Of a stretch of DNA of 15,374 nucleotides, positions 7,297 through 15,374 are shown one piece after another. This DNA is from Ramlibacter sp. Its GTDB lineage: Bacteria; Pseudomonadota; Gammaproteobacteria; Burkholderiales; Burkholderiaceae. The DNA is taken from the NCBI GenBank assembly GCA_014376915.1, contig JACMQP010000179.1:1-15374 (forward strand). Direction: 5' to 3'. The notes beneath the pieces were generated by a model. That model saw only the letters and a program-made list of their open reading frames with translations. It was not told the origin of the DNA and searched no databases. The position numbers and the translations under genes are program-made. How positions within the stretch are numbered: the stretch's first letter is position 1; each line of letters starts with the position of its first letter.

Positions 7297-8667
7297 TCAG
7301 GCCGCCTTGAACTCGTTCCAGCGCTGGACCATGTACTGGTTCTCGTCCATTACCGTGTTCCAGCAGGCGATGTTGGAGAAACGCTGGGCCAGCGAGCCGC
7401 CGTCGCGCACGCTGCCGACCTTGCCGATCGGCTGGCCGTGGTCGCTCTTGATGATCTCGGCGGCTGGCTTGCCCAGGTACCAGTAGTCGAACTCGGCAGC
7501 CGACATCTGCGACTTGGCGGTGCGCGGCACCGGGCTGTAGTAGCCGTGGCGTGCCACGTAGGCGCCCTGCCAGCCCGAGTAGTACCAGTTCAGGTACTCG
7601 TAGGCCGCCTCCAGCTTCTTGCCGTTGAGGTGTTTCATCAGGCTCATGCCGTTGCACCAGCCGCGGTAGCCTTCCTTGCCGTTGGGCTTAATGCCCACAG
7701 GTGCGTAGACGCAGGGGATGCCTTTTTCCAGCACCGCGGTGACGGCTGGCGACCACATCGACTGGATGAAGACCTCGCCGCTTGCCATCAGCTCGACCGA
7801 CTGCTCGAAGGTGCTCCAGGAGGCGCGGAAGTGGCCCTTCTTCTTCAGGTCGATCAGCGCATTGATCGTGGTGTCGATCTCCTTGCGCGTCATGTTGCCC
7901 TTGTTGCCGTAGACCAAGTCGCCACGCGACTCCAGCGCCTGCGCCGCGTCCATGATGCCGATGTTCGGGATGTCGAGGATGGCGGCACGACCGGCGAACT
8001 TCGGGTCGATCAGGTCTTTCCACTCTGTGACCTCGCGGCCTACCTTGTCGGGGCGGTAGCCTAGCGAGTCGGCGTTGAAGACCTGCGGCAGGAAGGTCAG
8101 CCACTGCTGCTGGCCTTCGACGATCTTCTTAGCTTCGGCGCCATCGGTGTACATCACTTCGTATGGCGAGATGCCCTGGCGCGAGATCTTGCGGCCCTCG
8201 TAGACGCCCGTGGTGAAGATCGGCAGGATGCCGTCGAATTCCTTGATCTTCTTCGAGTCAATGCCCTGTAGCAGGCCGCGGGCCATCGCCACCTTGACCT
8301 GCCAGCCTTCCATGTCGGCGATGTCGACGCTGTTGGGCTGGGTGACGAAGCGCGTGATCGACGCCGAGGTGTCCAGGTTCTGCATCTCGACCTTGAAGCC
8401 GAGGTCCTTCGACGCCTGCTCGCCGATCTCGCGCTGCACCGCGTACGACACGCCGACGTGGCGCAGCGTGATGCCCTGGAAGTCGCGCTTCATGATCTGC
8501 GGGAAGCCCGTGATCGGAGCGCCGGCGAGCACGCCGCCCACCGTTGCCGCCGCCGCCTTCAGCAGCCCGCGGCGGCCGCCGTCGGGCAGGTTCGGCGCGG
8601 TCTCGGCCGCTCCGGTGGTCGAGGCCGTTGCGCCGTGTCCGGCGGTGGTGTTGATCTCGTCGTTCAT
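7297..8667 (-). CDS. ABC importer periplasmic substrate-binding protein, PotD-like, Tat-exported
   Basis: The product has 456 residues from the ATG at 8667, supported by TGGAG seven bases upstream; an upstream in-frame start at 8730 would only add a Pro/Ala/Arg-rich stretch. A twin-arginine signal is visible: RRGLLK at 32-37 followed by a hydrophobic Ala/Gly/Val segment to about residue 52. Export in folded form is therefore likely, which is unusual for plain polyamine binders and may point to a bound cofactor or metal. The mature part has PotD-like features such as QPNSVDIADMEGWQVK, an NADSLGYRPDK region and a C-terminal AAYEYLNWYYSGWQGAY segment. It is the first importer gene, 153 bases after the response regulator gene, and lies behind a possible promoter. 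Confidence 0.92.
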   Translation of the reverse strand: MNDEINTTAGHGATASTTGAAETAPNLPDGGRRGLLKAAAATVGGVLAGAPITGFPQIMKRDFQGITLRHVGVSYAVQREIGEQASKDLGFKVEMQNLDTSASITRFVTQPNSVDIADMEGWQVKVAMARGLLQGIDSKKIKEFDGILPIFTTGVYEGRKISRQGISPYEVMYTDGAEAKKIVEGQQQWLTFLPQVFNADSLGYRPDKVGREVTEWKDLIDPKFAGRAAILDIPNIGIMDAAQALESRGDLVYGNKGNMTRKEIDTTINALIDLKKKGHFRASWSTFEQSVELMASGEVFIQSMWSPAVTAVLEKGIPCVYAPVGIKPNGKEGYRGWCNGMSLMKHLNGKKLEAAYEYLNWYYSGWQGAYVARHGYYSPVPRTAKSQMSAAEFDYWYLGKPAAEIIKSDHGQPIGKVGSVRDGGSLAQRFSNIACWNTVMDENQYMVQRWNEFKAA

Positions 8668-8733
8668 CGTGTACTCCAGAGGCTGTGCAGGGTGTGGAGC
8701 GGCAGACCGGGAAGCGGCCTGACCGGGCATTTC

Positions 8734-8748
8734 CGCAGCCTTGCTGCG
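8734..8748 (-). repeat. Perfect 6-bp hairpin in the leader of the importer operon
   Basis: The sequence is CGCAGC-CTT-GCTGCG. It would lie in the 5' untranslated RNA if transcription begins near 8750. It has no T-tract. Confidence 0.4.
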
Positions 8749-8749
8749 T

Positions 8750-8760
8750 CTGAGGCTCAG
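8750..8760. promoter_or_regulatory. Short dyad CTGAGGCTCAG, possible operator
   Basis: This perfect 5+1+5 dyad overlaps the predicted -10 region of the importer promoter and precedes the leader hairpin. A second dyad CGCGA-AA-TCGCG type (8790-8801) lies just upstream of the predicted -35. Both are candidates for binding by the LuxR-type regulator encoded next door. This rests on position and symmetry only. Confidence 0.35.
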
Positions 8761-8786
8761 TATCGTGAAGAGAGCACCAATCGCAA
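8759..8786 (-). promoter_or_regulatory. Possible sigma-70 type promoter for the importer operon
   Basis: The minus strand shows TTGCGA (8781-8786) and GATACT (8759-8764) separated by 16 bases. Each hexamer matches four of six consensus positions. It lies in the only sizeable gap of the gene row, about 90 bases upstream of the substrate-binding protein start. Confidence 0.35.
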
Positions 8787-8820
8787 ATACGCGAAATCGC
8801 GCATCGCACAGGCACGCGCC

Positions 8821-9779
<959 letters not shown>

Positions 9780-9783
<4 letters not shown>

Positions 9784-12700
9784 GCCCGTGCCTCCTCGAG
9801 CACACGCGCATAGGCCTGCAGGTCGAAGCGCTGCACGCAGTTGCGCAGCGTGCGCGTGATCGGTGCGTAGGCTACGTCGATGCGGTCCAGTTCGTCGAGT
9901 TTCTCGAGGATGCCGCGCACGTAGCCGATCTCGCCCAGCTGGCGCAGCACGACGGCGCTGCCATCGGGCAGGCGTAGCGGGCCGGCCAGGCCGGCGCCGG
10001 GCTGCGCCGAGGCGTCGTCCGAGGCGCCGACCCAGGCCAGGTCCAGCTTGTCGCGCACGCGGGCGAGCAGGTCGTCGATGCGCAGCGGCTTGACGAGGAA
10101 GTCCTCGCGCGTCACGCCCAGCTCGCTGCCCTGGTCGCTGGCGAAGGCGTTGGCGGAGACGATGAGCACCGGCGCGTCGCAGATGCGGTTCACGCGCATC
10201 AGGCGCGCCGTCTCCCAACCGCCGAGTTCGGGCATGTCAATGTCCAGTAGCACCAGGTCAGGCTGGAACTGGCTGGCGACGCGCAGCGCCTCGATACCCG
10301 AGTCGGCCTGTAGCACGGTGAAGCCCAGCGGCTCGAGCACGTCGCACAGCAGCTGGCGGTCGATAGCGGCGTCGTCGACCACCAGCACGCGGCGTCGCAC
10401 GCCGGCGTAGCCGCTGACGTGGCGCGGCGTTGGCTTCGGCGTCGTCACCCGCGGGTTGGCCACCGCCGGCAGGAACAGGCGCACCGTGAAGCACGAGCCC
10501 TGGCCGGGCCGGCTGCGCACCGTGAGCTCGCCGCCCATCAGGCCGGTCAGCATGTGCGATATCGTCAGGCCGAGCCCTACGCCGCCGACGGCACCGTTGT
10601 CGGCCTGCCCAGCGCGCTCGAAGGGCAGGAAGATGCGCTCCAGGTCTTCGGCGTCGATGCCGGGGCCGGTGTCCTCGATCTCGAACACCGCCATCTCGTT
10701 GGCGTAGCGCACGCGGAACGCGACCTGCCCGTGCGCCGTGTACTTGACGGCGTTGCCCAGCAGGTTGATGAGCAGTTGCGTCACCCGCTTCTTGTCGCCG
10801 CGCACGGCCAGCGGCAAGGCCGCGGCCGCCTCATGCAGGAATTCGATGCCCTTGTGCCCGGCCTCGAGCCTGAAGATGCCGGCGAGCTGGTTCAGCAGGT
10901 CGGGGAACTGGATCTCGGAGTTCACCAGCGTCAGCCGGCCGGTCTCGATGCGAGCGATGTCGAGCAGCCCGTCGATCAGCAGCACGACGTGGTCGCCGCT
11001 CTTGCGGATGACCTCCAGCGAAGCGCGCCGGTTCGGCGGCAGGTCGAGGTCGCGCTCGAGGATCTGCGCGTAGCCAAGGATGCTGTTCAGCGGCGTGCGC
11101 AGTTCGTGGCTGATGGTGGTGATGAAACGGCTCTTCGCCTGGTTGGCGCGTTCGGCCACCTGCCGCGCCTCCTGCAACTCGCCGTCGGTGACCTCGTGCG
11201 CCTGGATTTCCGCGTGCAGGAGCACGGCCTGGCGGTCGGACTCGTCCTGAGCCACGCGCCGGCTGTCCGACGTGAGCAGCAGCCAGCACGATCCGATGGC
11301 CACCACCAGCAGCACGAGCGCGCAGCTGATCTTGATACTCACCAAGTTCTGCATTGCCGGCGAGTTGGGCGCCAGCTCACGAAGGATGGCCGCCTCCTGC
11401 GTGACGATGTACGACAGGATCGCGCCCAGCACCAGCGCCAAGCCCAGCATGCACGCCAGGTAGTGCATGCGCCGGCCCAGCGCGATGCTGAACAGCGCCG
11501 GCGCCAGCCGCCTGACCGACTGGCCGACGCGGTGCGCGATGCCGGTACGCGGCTTGCAGACGTCGTGGCAGCGCGCGTCCAGCGAACAGCACAGCGAACA
11601 GATGTGCACGCCGTAGGCCGGGCAGTGCGCCATGTCCTCGGCCTCGTAAGCCTTCTCGCAGACGCCGCAGGTGAGCGAACTGCCCGCGGCCAGCGGCGCG
11701 GGCTGGCGCGCGATGTAGTAGCGGCCGCCGGTCAGCCAGGCCACCAGCGGCGCACAGCAGAAGGCCACGCCGAAGCCGATGCCGGTGCTGAAGGCCTGCG
11801 CCAGCGGCCCGAAAGCGCCGACGAAGGCGCTCAGGGCCAGCGCCGTGCCCAGGCCCATCGAGACGAAGCCGACCGGGTTGATGTCGTGCAGGTAAGCGCG
11901 CCTGAACTCGATGCCCGGCGGGCTCAGGCCAAGCGGCTTGTTGATGACCAGGTCGGCCACCAGCGCGCCGATCCAGGCCACCGCGAAGTTGGCGTAGAAG
12001 CCAAGCATGCCCTCGAGCACGTCGAAAATGCCAACCTTAATCAGTGCGACGCCGATCAGCACGTTGAACACCAGCCACACAAGGCGACCGGGGTGCGCGT
12101 GGGTCAACCTCACGAAGAAGTTGGACCAGGCTAGCGAGCCAGCGTAGGCGTTGGTGATGTTGATCTTGATCTGCGAAACGATGACAAACAGGCAGGTCAA
12201 CGCGAGGATCCAGGCTGAGTCATGCAGTACCTGCGCGAAGCCGACCAGGTACATATCGGTTGGGCGGACCGCCTGCGAGGGGGCTATGCCCTGGCGTACG
12301 GCCAAGTAGGCGAGTACGGCGCCGCCTAGCATCTTGGCACCGCCAATGAAGATCCAACCGGGGCCGGCTGCGAGCACCGCCAGCCACCAACGCCACGGGC
12401 GGCCGGGCCGCGACACCGCGCTGGGCATGAAACGCAATGAGTCGACTTGCTGGCCGATCTGCGCGACCATCGACGCGACGACGGTGCCTGCGGCGCCCAG
12501 GCTCAGCCAGTCAAAGTGGCCGTCACTGATGCCGTAGGAAGCATGCATCAAACCCTGCAGTTCCTGCGGCCAGCGGATGAACAGGCAGGCATAAGGAAGC
12601 ACCAGCAGCACCAGCCATAGCGGCTGGGTCCAAGCCTGGATACGGCTGATCATCGTCATGCCGTACATCACGAGCGGGATCACCAGCACCGAGCAGATCA

Positions 12701-13181
12701 GGTAGCCGAGCCACAACGGTATGCCAAACCCGAGTTCCAGCGCCGTCGCCATAATTGAGGCTTCGAGCGAAAAGAAGATGAAGGTGAACGAGGCGTAGAC
12801 CAGCGAGCTGAAAGTCGAGCCCAGGTAGCCGAAGCCCGAGCCCCGCGTCAGCAGGTCGATGTCAACGGCATGGCGAGCCGCGTAGATGCTGATCGGGATG
12901 CCGGTGAGGAAGATGAACGCGCTGACCAGCGTGATGGCCCAAAACGCGTTGAAGAAGCCGTAGTCCAGCGCGATCGAAGCGCCGATGGCCTCCAGCGCCA
13001 GGAACGAGATCGCGCCCAGCGCCGTGTTGGCTACCTTGAACTCGCTCCACTTGCGGTAGCTGCCGGGCGTGTAGCGCAGCGCGTAGTCCTCGATCGTTTC
13101 GTCGGCGACCCAAGTGTTGTATTCGCGCCGAATCCGGATGATGCGCTGAGTCGGCGGGGCCGAGGGCGGTGATGCGATCAC
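9780..13181 (-). CDS. NCS1-type permease fused to hybrid histidine kinase and receiver (transporter-type sensor kinase)
   Basis: The product has about 1133 residues, numbered from the GTG at 13181. Residues 20-490 form an NCS1 (cytosine/purine/hydantoin) permease with about twelve membrane segments, including ITNAYAGSLAWSNFF. A cysteine cluster follows (C505, C508, C520, C528, C531, C532, C538, C542) with a CSLCC core, resembling a zinc-binding module. Two more helices (572-595, 618-638) lead into a coiled coil and the kinase: H-box ISHELRTPLN with His692, N-box LINLLGNAVKYT (804-815), DTGPG and GVGLGL. A receiver comes last with Asp936-Asp937 and phosphoacceptor Asp980. All key residues are intact. 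It probably senses a ligand through the permease fold and may also transport it. The start is uncertain: the frame is open to a TTG at 13298, but family-like sequence begins only at RREYNTW, and no clear ribosome binding site is seen. Confidence 0.93.
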
Positions 13182-13206
13182 CCCGCAAGCCGTGATGAAT
13201 GGCCCG

Positions 13207-13218
13207 CCCGAGCTCGGG
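13207..13218. promoter_or_regulatory. Perfect 12-bp palindrome upstream of the sensor kinase
   Basis: CCCGAGCTCGGG lies about 25 bases before the preferred GTG start. It could be an operator or the stem of a leader hairpin. A palindrome of this length in GC-rich DNA is only weak evidence. Confidence 0.3.
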
Positions 13219-13481
13219 AGGCGCCTGAAGGGGGGCTCGACGCGGAGAGAACCATGCGGAACTATCGCGGCCCCAACGACCCGAGCGCCATACGTCAAAC
13301 CGCGTACTGCTACGCCGACGGAGCCCAGGCCAAAGAGGTGATGCGATTACGGGAGAGCCAATGGCGCAGTGATCGAGAATGGACGCGGCGGCATTTACCG
13401 AGCGTTACTCAGCGAATCTTCATGGGGTGTTGTCGTGCAATTGATTCGGCAGGAATGAGTCCCCCAGTTCGCTCACTTGAC

Positions 13482-13643
13482 TCAAGGATCCTGGAAGTAG
13501 GACCACGCCCGCTCGGGGTTGGCCTCGATGAAGGTCCCTTGCTCTTTGGCCGCGGCCGGCAGCTTGGCTCTCGTTCGTACCGGCATCTTCGTGCCGATGG
13601 CGTGCCTGAAGTCCGCCCTCAGACGCTCGTCTGGGTTCAACAC
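13482..13643 (-). pseudogene. Likely C-terminal remnant of an unidentified gene
   Basis: A minus-strand frame ends at TGA 13482-13484 with 53 coding-like residues: VLNPDERLRADFRHAIG, then LPAAAKEQGTFIEANPERAW and SYFQDP. The composition looks like a real helical, charged protein C-terminus and not like a GC shadow. The frame stays open further upstream only to a stop near 13730, with no good start, and the sequence there loses protein character. I do not recognise the family. It lies between the sensor kinase gene and the insertion sequence, so it is probably what remains of a gene disrupted or deleted there. Confidence 0.4.
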
Positions 13644-13932
13644 CCGATCTCGAAATCCATCGGTCGAAGACGCGGAATCGCCTATCGGGAGCTGCGCTGA
13701 TTTGCAGCAGCACGTGAAGTCGAAACTTCAACGCTATGTCGGCATGGGATCCAGCGGTTGGTCGCCTCGCAATGATCAGCCTCGATGACGTTCAGCCCGA
13801 TAGCGAACCGACGGAGAGCGGCTTAGACCAGGACGGATTAAATCGGCCAACGTGTTTGGGTTTGGCCGTCTGCGGAGCGGTGGTCGCCTGAACCGGAAGC
13901 TGTCAAGCCAGTTGTCGCATGAAGGTGTTGAA

Positions 13933-15027
13933 TCAAGCAGCCTGTTTGGCGGCTTCGGGCTCCTTGAGTTGAGGCGTGTCTGGGTTGAGGGTAACGGTGG
14001 TTATGAAGCCCCAGTCACGGGTCTGTCCTGACCAGCGCAGCGGGTTTTGGCGGCGTGCCAATTCATAAACTTCGCCCCGCGCTTGCAGCATCTTTTCATC
14101 AAGCTGCGCATGGCGCTCATTGGGTGTCACGAAGCGGATCGCGCTGTGCCGATGTTCCTCGTTGTACCAACGCACCCACGCCGTCACCCAGCGCCGCGCG
14201 CACAGCAAATCTGCAAACGCCGTCAACGGGAACTGTGGGCGGTATTTCAAAGTCTTGAACAACGATTCCGAGTACGGGTTGTCGTTGCTCACCGAGGGAC
14301 GACTTCGACTGTGCGCCACACCCAAACGCTGCATCGCGGCCAACATCGTCTCGCCCTTCATCGGGCTGCCGTTGTCCGAATGCAGCGTCAGCTGCTCGGG
14401 CGCGATCCCACGGCGCAGGCAGATGTCTTGCAACAGCTGCGCGGCCTGCTGTGCGCTCTCGCTGTCAAACACCTGCCAGCCCACTACCTTGCGGCTGAAC
14501 AGGTCAACGAACAGGTAGAGGTAGAAGAACGTGCCGCGCACGTGAGTGGGCAGATAGGTAATGTCCCAGCAATAGATCTGATCGGGCTGGGTGGCTACCA
14601 AGGCGCGCGGTTTGCTGCGTTTGTGCGGTGCCCGCTCGATGCGCCGGTGGGTCAGCTGCCCGGCCTGTCGCAGCAAGCGGTACAGCGTCGATTCGCTGGC
14701 CAGGTACAGCCCTTGATCGGCCAAGCGGGGCACGATCTGGCTGGGCGGCAGGTCTTTGTACTCGACGCTGTTAAGCACGCCCATGGCGGCTTCGCGCTCA
14801 GCATCGCTGAGCTTGTTGGGCGGGCAGTTGTGAACGCGCAGCGCTGAGACGCGACGGTCACCGACATGCAGGACATGGAGGCCAGCTCCTGCAGCAAGCG
14901 CGAGCCAGCGCTGCACGGTGCGCGCAGCCAGGCCGATGACGGCGCAGGCCCGGTGCAGCCGAGCGCCACACGCGCAAGCTTGATCGATCAATATCAGCAA
15001 AGCACTTCGTTGTGCAGATGAGCTCAT
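13933..15027 (-). CDS. IS3-family transposase OrfB (DDE integrase-type)
   Basis: The product has 364 residues from the ATG at 15027, which overlaps the orfA stop by ATGA. A helix-turn-helix-like segment with AARTVQRWLAL lies near 34-44. The catalytic core has Asp155 in CWDITYLPT, Asp218 in LHSDNGSPMKG and Glu254 in NPYSESLFKTLKYRP, a D(35)E spacing as expected for IS3. Family features such as LFSRKVVGW and a C-terminal WYNEEHRHSAIRFVTP are present. The normal active product is a fused OrfAB made by -1 frameshifting at 15069-15075. The open frame extends upstream of the ATG to the window end because the N-terminal part of orfA lies in this same frame in this copy. Confidence 0.93.
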   Translation of the reverse strand: MSSSAQRSALLILIDQACACGARLHRACAVIGLAARTVQRWLALAAGAGLHVLHVGDRRVSALRVHNCPPNKLSDAEREAAMGVLNSVEYKDLPPSQIVPRLADQGLYLASESTLYRLLRQAGQLTHRRIERAPHKRSKPRALVATQPDQIYCWDITYLPTHVRGTFFYLYLFVDLFSRKVVGWQVFDSESAQQAAQLLQDICLRRGIAPEQLTLHSDNGSPMKGETMLAAMQRLGVAHSRSRPSVSNDNPYSESLFKTLKYRPQFPLTAFADLLCARRWVTAWVRWYNEEHRHSAIRFVTPNERHAQLDEKMLQARGEVYELARRQNPLRWSGQTRDWGFITTVTLNPDTPQLKEPEAAKQAA

Positions 15028-15374
15028 GTGTCCTCGCCCTCCGATTGCTGCAAGACCAAGGCTTGGAACTTTTTTCGAAGCACCAGCAAGGCGGCGGCCT
15101 CGGCCAGGGCACGGTCTTTGCGGCGCATCTCGCGCTGCAAGCGGTCGTGGCGGGCTTGCAGATCGCGCAGCGCGGTGTTTGGCCACGCGTTGCGCGGCGG
15201 CGCTGACCACGGGTGTCTGAACACCGGTGCTGCCCATCGCGCAGAACGCATCGCGCCACTGCTTGAGTTGGTGCTCGAACAAACCCTTCTCGCGACACCA
15301 GGCGTGCAGCGCACTACCGGACAGGGCATGGCTTTCTTGCAGGGCCAGCAGTCGCTGCGCGGGGCTCCATTGGC
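15024..15374 (-). pseudogene. IS3-family OrfA, partial, with a frame change inside the gene
   Basis: The visible protein begins QWSPAQRLLALQESHALSG and continues with AWCREKGLFEHQLKQWRDAFC, the DNA-binding N-terminal part of an IS3 OrfA. This is read in the same frame as orfB. The C-terminal part, LRDLQARHDRLQREMRRKDR and LAEAAALLVLRKKFQALVLQ, ending EGEDT and TGA at 15024, lies in another frame. The switch falls at about 15165-15200 and needs one extra base, or two missing, relative to a continuous orfA. As written, normal OrfA cannot be made. The start codon is beyond the window. A sequencing error in this GC-rich stretch is an alternative explanation. Confidence 0.78.
15069..15075 (-). promoter_or_regulatory. 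Programmed -1 ribosomal frameshift site A AAA AAG
   Basis: In the orfA C-terminal frame the codons read CGA AAA AAG TTC. The heptamer is therefore in register as A AAA AAG, the canonical slippery site of IS3 elements. A -1 shift leads through VPSLGLAAIGGRGH into the MSSSAQ start of OrfB without a stop, giving the OrfAB fusion. Confidence 0.75.

Larger units (their letters stand above)
13182..13900. other. Intergenic region between sensor kinase and IS element
   Basis: Apart from the palindrome and the probable C-terminal remnant annotated separately, I see no convincing gene here. A plus-strand frame at 13254-13700 has a GGAGA before its ATG but no recognisable family, and it runs antisense to the remnant. 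The promoter of the sensor kinase operon must lie in this stretch, but I cannot identify it with confidence. Confidence 0.45.
13901..15374 (-). mobile_element. IS3-family insertion sequence (right part beyond the window)
   Basis: The element has the two-frame IS3 organisation: orfA, an A AAA AAG slippery site, and orfB with a DDE catalytic triad. Its downstream end is not proven. IS3 ends usually begin TG, and TGTCAAGCCAGTTGTC at 13901-13916 is a plausible terminal inverted repeat 32 bases beyond the orfB stop. The opposite end lies outside the window, so the repeat and any target duplication cannot be compared. Confidence 0.75.

Noticed and set aside
6244..8064. Plus-strand open frame of 606 codons
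   Set aside because: It is antisense to the PotC, PotB and PotD-like genes, whose protein families are clear. Its product is a His/Arg/Asp/Gln-rich low-complexity shadow typical of GC-rich DNA.
10419..12134. Plus-strand open frame of 571 codons
   Set aside because: It is antisense to the sensor kinase gene with its intact motifs. The translation is Arg/Gln/Ala/Asp-rich without a domain.
13254..13700. Plus-strand frame of 148 codons preceded by GGAGA
   Set aside because: The ribosome-site-like sequence is attractive, but the product resembles no family, turns Arg/Gly-rich, and overlaps antisense a more protein-like remnant at 13482-13643.

Overview
The window looks like chromosomal DNA of a high-GC betaproteobacterium, probably Burkholderiales. 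This is inferred from strong G/C preference at third codon positions and from the gene families; no rRNA or other taxonomic marker is present. Every convincing gene lies on the minus strand, so transcription runs from right to left. Long plus-strand reading frames opposite these genes are GC-rich shadows.

Right edge (about 13901-15374): an IS3-family insertion sequence. Its orfB transposase is intact (D155, D218, E254). Its orfA is cut by the window end and carries a frame change upstream of a canonical A AAA AAG slippery site. Between the IS and the first operon gene (about 13182-13900) there is mostly non-coding DNA with one likely C-terminal gene remnant.

Centre (8821-13181): a two-gene signalling unit with a 4-nt ATGA overlap. 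The first product is a very large fusion: NCS1 (nucleobase/hydantoin-type) permease, eight-cysteine cluster, two further membrane helices, histidine kinase, receiver. The second is a receiver-LuxR response regulator.

Next (4235-8667): a complete polyamine-type (PotABCD-like) ABC importer in the order substrate-binding protein (Tat signal), permease, permease, ATPase. It sits behind a 153-nt intergenic region with a possible promoter and two dyads. A MetX-like alpha/beta hydrolase (3182-4198) follows in the same direction.

Left part (782-3096): the distal end of the same gene row, visibly decaying. An HP0310-like polysaccharide deacetylase has three in-frame stops. A small CxxC protein looks intact and is coupled by TGATG to a CobW-type GTPase. 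That GTPase has an altered Walker A motif and probably a 3' frameshift. Far left (1-781) is the start of a small stand-alone tyrosine recombinase, a large bulged inverted repeat, and non-coding DNA.

Working model (inference): a sense-import-hydrolyse module for an unknown small nitrogen compound. The NCS1 kinase would sense or carry the compound and the LuxR regulator would switch on the importer. The hydrolase and the metal-dependent deacetylase (possibly supplied with metal by CobW) would process the substrate. The sensor and importer are intact while the distal enzymes are being lost in this genome.
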